64,000 nt of DNA, from positions 1 to 64,000 of the forward strand of contig JBBAQX010000016.1 of NCBI GenBank assembly GCA_040400085.1, read 5' to 3'. Positions 59,568 through 64,000 of this stretch are shown here, in pieces. The DNA comes from HNR sp040400085. GTDB lineage: Bacteria; Actinomycetota; Actinomycetes; Actinomycetales; Microbacteriaceae. The number at the start of each line of letters is the position of its first letter. Position 1 is the stretch's first letter. The position numbers were made by a program, and so were the translations under genes. The notes beneath the pieces were generated by a model, which was not told the DNA's origin, did no database searches, and saw nothing but the letters and a program-made list of their open reading frames with translations.

Positions 59568-60550
59568 TATGAGTTCACCTCCGGTTTGAGCACACGTATG
59601 TAGAGCACCGAAAATAAGGCGCCGATGACGAGCAATACGGTTGCTATCGCAGTTCCGTATCCAATCATCGAGAACTGCATCGCCTGTTCGTAGGCAAAAA
59701 TGGGCAGCGTCGCGCTCCGCCCGTTTGGGCCCCCCTTAGTCATAATCCAGATCAGCCCAAAGACCGACAGGGTCTGAAGCGTAATGAGCATGAGGTTTGT
59801 CGCGATGCTTTTGCTAATCATCGGGAGAGTCACCAGGAATAACCTCTGCGCGGGGTTGGCTCCGTCTACCCGTGCCGCTTCCGAAATTTCCGTCGGTACG
59901 TTTTTGAGCGCGGCCGAATACACCATGAGGGAAAACGCTGTACCACGCCAGACATTTGCGAGGATCACCGCCAGCATGGGCGCACTATACAACCAGTCGT
60001 AGGGAGGGATGCCGAAAAATGCTGCGATCTGGTTTAGAGTGCCCTCCCCTGAAAAATAGGCATAGCAGGCAAAGGCCGCGACCACTTCTGGGAGCATCCA
60101 GGATGCCATCACCGCCGTGCTGGCAGCGTTACGAATTGTTCGATTGGAATTTTCCATCATGAGCGCAAGAGCCAGGCCGAGCGTGTTCTGCCCAATCACC
60201 GCAGAGCCGATCACAAAGATGAGGGTCAACAGCAACGAATTCGCAAACTCGGGGCTTGAAAACAGCATGATGTAGTTATCAAAACCAACAAAGCGCGGCT
60301 CCCGCGCAGCTAATCCTTTAAGTGAGGCGTTCGTGAGCGATCCGTAGAACGACCAGATCACCGGGCCCAACAGGAATACGCTCAGTAATACGAGAGCGGG
60401 AACGAGGGGGACTCCGGCGAGTGGGAGCCTACGCCTACGCGATGGGGCCCCCGCTTCGCCCTCTGGCGAGTTTCCCTGTGCGCCCGGGGGAGAGGTCAGT
60501 CCGCCTTCTCCCCCGAGATCAGGCTTACGACCGATAAGCGACGTCATCAT
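59567..60550 (-). CDS. Carbohydrate ABC transporter permease (MalF-like)
   Basis: 327 residues. About 50 residues of Pro/Gly/Arg-rich cytoplasmic lead, then six membrane helices, and the EAA loop (SEAARVDGANPAQRLFLVTL). MalF/UgpA-type family. Four-base overlap with the binding protein gene upstream and one-base overlap downstream. No ATPase gene lies nearby; in actinobacteria such permeases often share a general ATPase (MsiK) encoded elsewhere, as inference. Confidence 0.92.
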   Translation of the reverse strand: MMTSLIGRKPDLGGEGGLTSPPGAQGNSPEGEAGAPSRRRRLPLAGVPLVPALVLLSVFLLGPVIWSFYGSLTNASLKGLAAREPRFVGFDNYIMLFSSPEFANSLLLTLIFVIGSAVIGQNTLGLALALMMENSNRTIRNAASTAVMASWMLPEVVAAFACYAYFSGEGTLNQIAAFFGIPPYDWLYSAPMLAVILANVWRGTAFSLMVYSAALKNVPTEISEAARVDGANPAQRLFLVTLPMISKSIATNLMLITLQTLSVFGLIWIMTKGGPNGRSATLPIFAYEQAMQFSMIGYGTAIATVLLVIGALFSVLYIRVLKPEVNS

Positions 60551-61977
60551 TTCCCTGCCGTGGTATTTTCTTTACCGACGATCCGGGTGACCGCAGCGTC
60601 GTAGGCTTCGACAGCCTCCTTCACGGATTTATCCCCCGTCATGACGGCCTCCATCGCGATCTGGATGTTGTTTGACACCTCCGGATACTCGCTGGTCGCG
60701 GGGCGGAAGTGGGTTACCTCAACGACGTCAGAGAGCACCCCGAAAGAAGAATCAGACTTCTGGTAGGCCGGATCGTCGATGACATCTTGCCGAACCGCGA
60801 TGCCGCTTGATTCAACGACAAAGGTTGTTGCCTGCTCCTGGGTGAATGCAGCTTCCAAGAAATCCATAGCCAGCCGTGGCGCTTTGCTCTGTGCCCCGAT
60901 CGCTAGGGTGTGCCCTCCCGACATGCTGGTGAAATTGGGGGATGCCCCGGTCTGGGTTGGCATTTTGGCGGTGGCCATCACCTGCTCCCACTCAGGCCAT
61001 TCTGCTCCTTGACCCGGCAACCACGCCCCCGGTATCCACGATCCATGAATTGCCATGGCAACTTTGCCCTCTGGCATCCAATTGGTAGCGACAACGGTGT
61101 CAATCTGGGAGTCGAGCGCCTGTTGAGGCGTTGGAGCCAGGCCCTCTTGATAAATTGTGCGGATAAACTCGAGCGAGTCGGCAAAACCTTTCGAACCGGT
61201 CACCCATTTTTGGGTCTTCGCGTCGTAGAGGGTGTCCTTCGTTCCGTAGAGAAGCATCTCGAACCCCTGCATCGAGGCAGCCTCGCCAGCGGTCTTTCCC
61301 GAAAAAACGTTGAGCGGGATGACGCCTGGGACTTTGTCCTTGATCGTCTCGGCTGTTTCGAGGATCTCAGCCCAATCTTTGGGTTGCCAATTCGGATCCA
61401 GCCCAGCCTGTGCGAAAATTTCTTTGTTAAACCAGATCGCACGCGTGTCTGTTGAGAGGGAGACCCCGTAGGTCTTGCCGTCTGTTCCCTGGCCCGCTTC
61501 TTTGGCGTTGTCAAGGTATTGGTCCCAATCCGGCCACTCGGCGAGATAATCATCGAGCGGAGCTAGGTACCCGGCATCGGCGTCGGTTTTGACCATAAAG
61601 GAGTCTTCGTACATCACATCGGGAGCTTCAGAACCAGACTGGTTCATGAGGGCTAGCTTCGTAAAGTATCCGTTGGAGTCTGCCTCGATGGGAACCAATT
61701 CCACTTTCTTTCCCGGCTGGTCGGCCTCGACCTGGTCTTTGGCCCTTGTCAACAGATCTTCGAGAGATTTATTGCCGCCGTAGCGCTGATAAACAACGGT
61801 GATGCTGTCTGAGCTGTCCTGACCGTCGGGACCGGTAGCATTCTCATCCGAACCGGAGCATGCCCCGAGGCCAATGATTAGGCCGGCCGCGAGGATGGTC
61901 CCGAGAGCGCTTCGTTTGAGGGAATTACCCCCTGAAATTCCTAGACGAAGCGTAGGTAAACTTGTGGATAAATTCAT
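60547..61977 (-). CDS. Carbohydrate ABC transporter substrate-binding lipoprotein
   Basis: 476 residues from ATG 61977, chosen for the strong AAGGAGG ribosome binding site (a longer frame starts at 62040). Signal peptide with lipobox (LIIGLGACSGS). SBP family 1 fold with PDVMYEDSFMVKTDADAGYL, VSLSTDTRAIWFNKEIFAQA and KVAMAIHGSWIPGAWLPGQG. It collects a sugar or related compound for the MalF/MalG-type permeases. First gene of the leftward cluster; the operator-like palindrome and ROK repressor gene lie directly upstream. Confidence 0.93.
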   Translation of the reverse strand: MNLSTSLPTLRLGISGGNSLKRSALGTILAAGLIIGLGACSGSDENATGPDGQDSSDSITVVYQRYGGNKSLEDLLTRAKDQVEADQPGKKVELVPIEADSNGYFTKLALMNQSGSEAPDVMYEDSFMVKTDADAGYLAPLDDYLAEWPDWDQYLDNAKEAGQGTDGKTYGVSLSTDTRAIWFNKEIFAQAGLDPNWQPKDWAEILETAETIKDKVPGVIPLNVFSGKTAGEAASMQGFEMLLYGTKDTLYDAKTQKWVTGSKGFADSLEFIRTIYQEGLAPTPQQALDSQIDTVVATNWMPEGKVAMAIHGSWIPGAWLPGQGAEWPEWEQVMATAKMPTQTGASPNFTSMSGGHTLAIGAQSKAPRLAMDFLEAAFTQEQATTFVVESSGIAVRQDVIDDPAYQKSDSSFGVLSDVVEVTHFRPATSEYPEVSNNIQIAMEAVMTGDKSVKEAVEAYDAAVTRIVGKENTTAGK

Positions 61978-61997
61978 AACACTGCCTCCTTGCGTGC

Positions 61998-62003
61998 TTA
62001 TAA
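61998..62003 (-). promoter_or_regulatory. Putative -10 element of the sugar transporter promoter
   Basis: TTATAA on the minus strand, about 20 bases upstream of the binding protein start codon. The perfect palindrome at 62021-62043 overlaps where the -35 would be, so a repressor there would block the promoter. The -35 itself is not clear. Confidence 0.4.
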
Positions 62004-62020
62004 CGTTGTCTTCGTTGACG

Positions 62021-62043
62021 AAGTTGATTAATTCAATCAACTT
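62021..62043. promoter_or_regulatory. Perfect 9-bp inverted repeat, likely ROK operator
   Basis: AAGTTGATT (62021-62029) and AATCAACTT (62035-62043) are exact reverse complements with a 5-base centre (AATTC). It sits in the 122 bases between the divergent sugar transporter and ROK regulator genes, about 50 bases from each start, where an autoregulated repressor would bind. Confidence 0.7.
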
Positions 62044-62099
62044 GAATTATAAAAAGCAAGTGCAATTTCTCTTATGGCTACCCAGGTAAGGATCACATC

Positions 62100-63329
62100 A
62101 TCGCTCAGCATTCCTCCAAAGGGACAAACCTCGAACTCGTAGCAACCTACAATCAGTCCGTTATCCTCGACGTCATCAGGCGAAGCACAACCGGTGTCAG
62201 CAGGGTAGAGCTCAGCCAGAAGAGTGGTCTCTCCGCCCAAACCGTGACAAACATCGTCCGGAGACTAATCGATAATGAAACAATCTTCGAAGGGGAAAAA
62301 ACGCAACCAGAAGGGCGAGGAAGAGCGCGCACCGTGCTCGAACTCAATAAAAACTGGGCCTACGCCGTCGGAGTCCATCTCGATCCTGGCCAAGTCAGCA
62401 TCGCCCTCCTTGATTTTTCTGGGAGCCTCATTGATTCAGAACTAACCCCGCTAACCCCCACCGACGTGCCCCAGCACACCCTCGAAACAATCGCGCACAA
62501 CATCCGCTCACTCGCTGCCAGGGCGCAAATACCATGGCACAAAGTTGTTGGAATAGGGGTTGCCGTTCCCGGACCAATCGACCACAGCCAGGGACTGATG
62601 GTTACCCCACCATTGCTCCCGCAGTGGAAATCAGCCACGGTGGTAGAAACCCTCAGCACGGAACTAAACAAAACTGTCGTGCTCGAAAAAGACATCACAG
62701 CCCTAGCCGCGGCTGAACTCTGGGTGGCCAACCCGGAACAATCAGCAGAATGCGCCTATTTTTATCTCGGCACCGGAATCGGAGTCGGGCTCTCTTCCCA
62801 GGGGCGCCCACTCGTCGGGGCACGGAGAAATGCCGGAGAAACCGGCGATCTCATCATCCGATGCGACAACGATGGAAAAACAATAACCCTCTCCGACGCC
62901 ACGACCCCAACCAGAATAATTCAGAGGGCCATTGAACAGGGCATACTCAGCACCGAGACGGACAGCACCAGCATAACCAGCCAAATCCAGGCCCACGAGA
63001 TGATTGCTCGGCAAGCAGAAAGCGGTAACGTAGCCGCTACGGCACTGATCAAACAGTTCATGAGCGACCTCGCCCAAGGAATCGGAGTTGTCTGCAATCT
63101 ACTCGACAGCAACCGGGTCGTCATTGGAGGGCCATTTTGGCAGCCCCTGAAGGCACAAGGGCTGCCCCTACTCAAGAGCATTTTACCGACTGTACTTGCC
63201 CACCCCGACGTGCAACAGGTAATCATTGACGATAGCCGTGAAGGATACCAAGTTGTCGCGATCGGTGCAGCCTGCCTTGCCCTCGACCATACCTACTCCC
63301 CCACCCTGGAAAGACTCCTCGGCGCATAA
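62100..63329 (+). CDS. ROK-family transcriptional repressor, atypical start
   Basis: 409 residues if translation starts at ATC 62100. N-terminal winged helix (TGVSRVELSQKSGLSAQTVT, SVILDVIRRST before it) and a ROK sugar-kinase-like domain (GVAVPGPIDHSQGLM; KDITALAAAELWV; YLGTGIGVGLS; AGETGDLIIR). The metal-binding CxCGxxGCxE motif of ROK kinases is absent, so it is a repressor rather than a kinase. No ATG, GTG or TTG in frame lies before the HTH (first is GTG 62244, in its middle); an AAGGA lies eight bases before ATC 62100. Divergent to the sugar ABC genes, presumed target. Length from ATC fits the family. Confidence 0.82.
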   Translation: MAQHSSKGTNLELVATYNQSVILDVIRRSTTGVSRVELSQKSGLSAQTVTNIVRRLIDNETIFEGEKTQPEGRGRARTVLELNKNWAYAVGVHLDPGQVSIALLDFSGSLIDSELTPLTPTDVPQHTLETIAHNIRSLAARAQIPWHKVVGIGVAVPGPIDHSQGLMVTPPLLPQWKSATVVETLSTELNKTVVLEKDITALAAAELWVANPEQSAECAYFYLGTGIGVGLSSQGRPLVGARRNAGETGDLIIRCDNDGKTITLSDATTPTRIIQRAIEQGILSTETDSTSITSQIQAHEMIARQAESGNVAATALIKQFMSDLAQGIGVVCNLLDSNRVVIGGPFWQPLKAQGLPLLKSILPTVLAHPDVQQVIIDDSREGYQVVAIGAACLALDHTYSPTLERLLGA

Positions 63330-63442
63330 ACCTCAGCCGCCGACCGGAGCGCGGGGGTCTAGGCACGAGGAACTCAGATGCTCAGCATCCACCCTATTTA
63401 TCGACATACGGACGCCTCCACCAGAATTGACGGTTACAATTG

Positions 63443-63471
63443 TTGAGTCTTGTCACTCGCCGACGTTAAAA
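63443..63471 (+). promoter_or_regulatory. Putative promoter of the lipoprotein gene
   Basis: TTGAGT (63443-63448) and TTAAAA (63466-63471), 17-base spacer, about 70 bases upstream of ATG 63543. Pattern match only. Confidence 0.4.
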
Positions 63472-63542
63472 AACAGCTCTTCACCCCTCGACGCAGGCAC
63501 GGATGACACTGAGCACCCATTCCTGAAAGGTTCTTGTTTTTC

Positions 63543-64000
63543 ATGTCCTACTCTAAAGTCTTGCGCACAGCGCTCATTTCTGCAGCTGCGGCCTCGATGC
63601 TTCTACTGAGCGCATGTTCAGCCGGTTCCAGCGACACAGAGACCGCAGGCGGCAGCGACACCGGGCTGACCACCTTCACACAGGGCAAACTTACCGTTGC
63701 CACGGGCGAACCCGCATACTTCCCCTGGGTCATCGACGACAACCCCGAATCGGGCGAGGGACTCGAAGCAGCTGTGGCGTATGCCGTTGCCGATGAACTT
63801 GGCTTCGCTAAAGAGGATGTCGTCTGGGTGCGCACCAGCTTCGAGGCGGCAATCGCCCCGGGTCCCAAGGACTGGGATATGAACCTGCAGCAGTACACCG
63901 CGACCGACGACCGACGCAAAGCAGTCGATTTCTCCACCCCCTACTACACCACGGGACAGGCCGTCGTGACAACAGAGGGGTCCAAGGCCGCTGGAGCGAA
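63543..64000 (+). CDS. Amino-acid-type ABC transporter binding lipoprotein, cut by the window end
   Basis: Open to the end of the window (152 codons present, no stop). Signal peptide with lipobox LLLSACSAGSS (Cys at residue 25) and the start of an SBP family 3 fold: GKLTVATGEPAYFPWVIDD, GLEAAVAYAVADELGF and DWDMNLQQYTATDDRRKAVD, FSTPYYTTGQAVV. GAAAGG about 15 bases upstream is a weak ribosome binding site. Partners (permease, ATPase) would lie to the right of the window. It is a separate family-3 transporter from the cluster at 31-35 kb. Confidence 0.85.
   Translation, partial: MSYSKVLRTALISAAAASMLLLSACSAGSSDTETAGGSDTGLTTFTQGKLTVATGEPAYFPWVIDDNPESGEGLEAAVAYAVADELGFAKEDVVWVRTSFEAAIAPGPKDWDMNLQQYTATDDRRKAVDFSTPYYTTGQAVVTTEGSKAAGA

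Noticed and set aside
62244..63329. ROK protein starting at GTG 62244
   Set aside because: It would lose most of the helix-turn-helix, which is encoded in frame upstream with good codon use.
1..64000. CRISPR array
   Set aside because: No array of evenly spaced direct repeats found by eye; the only tandem repeats are a 16-mer pair and 8-mers.

Overview
The window looks like chromosomal DNA of a moderately GC-rich actinobacterium (Actinomycetota), most likely Micrococcales and probably Microbacteriaceae. The reasons are the order tad pilus genes / acs / Nudix / ridA-DUF4177 / PASTA-type penicillin-binding protein / metallophosphoesterase / asd-lysC / recR-dnaX, which follows the gene order familiar from Mycobacterium and relatives, plus a DUF4244 tad-locus protein, a DUF222-HNH (13E12-type) nuclease and many GTG starts. 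This is a judgement from content and order; no database search was possible.

Layout. 1-3.1 kb: end of a tad locus (tadA, one combined TadB/TadC-like gene, DUF4244, tadE; the cluster runs off the left edge). 3.5-6.0 kb: acs converging on a Nudix hydrolase. 6.1-7.9 kb: two paralogous single-pass membrane proteins of unknown function flanking a possible tiny membrane protein. 8.0-12.3 kb: DUF4177-ridA divergent from a class A PBP and a metallophosphoesterase. 12.3-14.7 kb: lysC-asd. 14.9-22.4 kb: recR, dnaX, a DUF4190 protein, ackA-pta, the SRP RNA gene ffs and tRNA-Ser(GGA). 22.5-30.9 kb: a large LuxR-type ATPase regulator, a secreted CHAP-like protein with a strong terminator, two acetyltransferases, a Bcr/CflA exporter and a large FAD-dependent protein. 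31.0-34.9 kb: amino-acid ABC transporter with two tandem binding proteins. 35.2-39.4 kb: a membrane protein, an acetyltransferase, a DUF222-HNH protein and a LysR-like effector domain without a DNA-binding domain. 39.5-43.4 kb: two-component system plus ABC exporter. 43.5-46.5 kb: proline iminopeptidase and a large acyl-CoA dehydrogenase/oxidase. 46.7-46.9 kb: a non-coding patch of repeats and a perfect 15-bp hairpin. 47.0-52.7 kb: five-gene peptide-type ABC importer with an upstream GAF protein. 52.9-56.7 kb: an unusual SAH-hydrolase-like protein translationally coupled to an amidohydrolase (deaminase family), then a DUF985 cupin. 56.6-63.3 kb: sugar-type ABC importer without an ATPase, two Gfo/Idh/MocA oxidoreductases and a divergent ROK repressor with a perfect palindrome between them. 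63.5 kb to the end: start of an amino-acid-binding lipoprotein.

How the genes work together. The left third is core metabolism and information processing: acetate is handled by both Acs and AckA-Pta, aspartate enters the lysine/threonine/methionine pathway through LysC-Asd, and DnaX-RecR plus SRP RNA and tRNA-Ser form a replication/repair/secretion neighbourhood like that of Bacillus dnaX. The right two thirds are mainly transport and regulation. The most unusual unit is at 52.9-56.1 kb: a SAH-hydrolase fold that has lost residues expected at the SAHH active site and carries an extra partial copy of its own NAD region, coupled to an amidohydrolase of the adenosine/SAH-deaminase superfamily. 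It lies opposite a GAF protein and a peptide-type importer, and may form a nucleoside or sulfur salvage route different from standard SAH hydrolase. No CRISPR array, integrase, transposase or prophage was seen.
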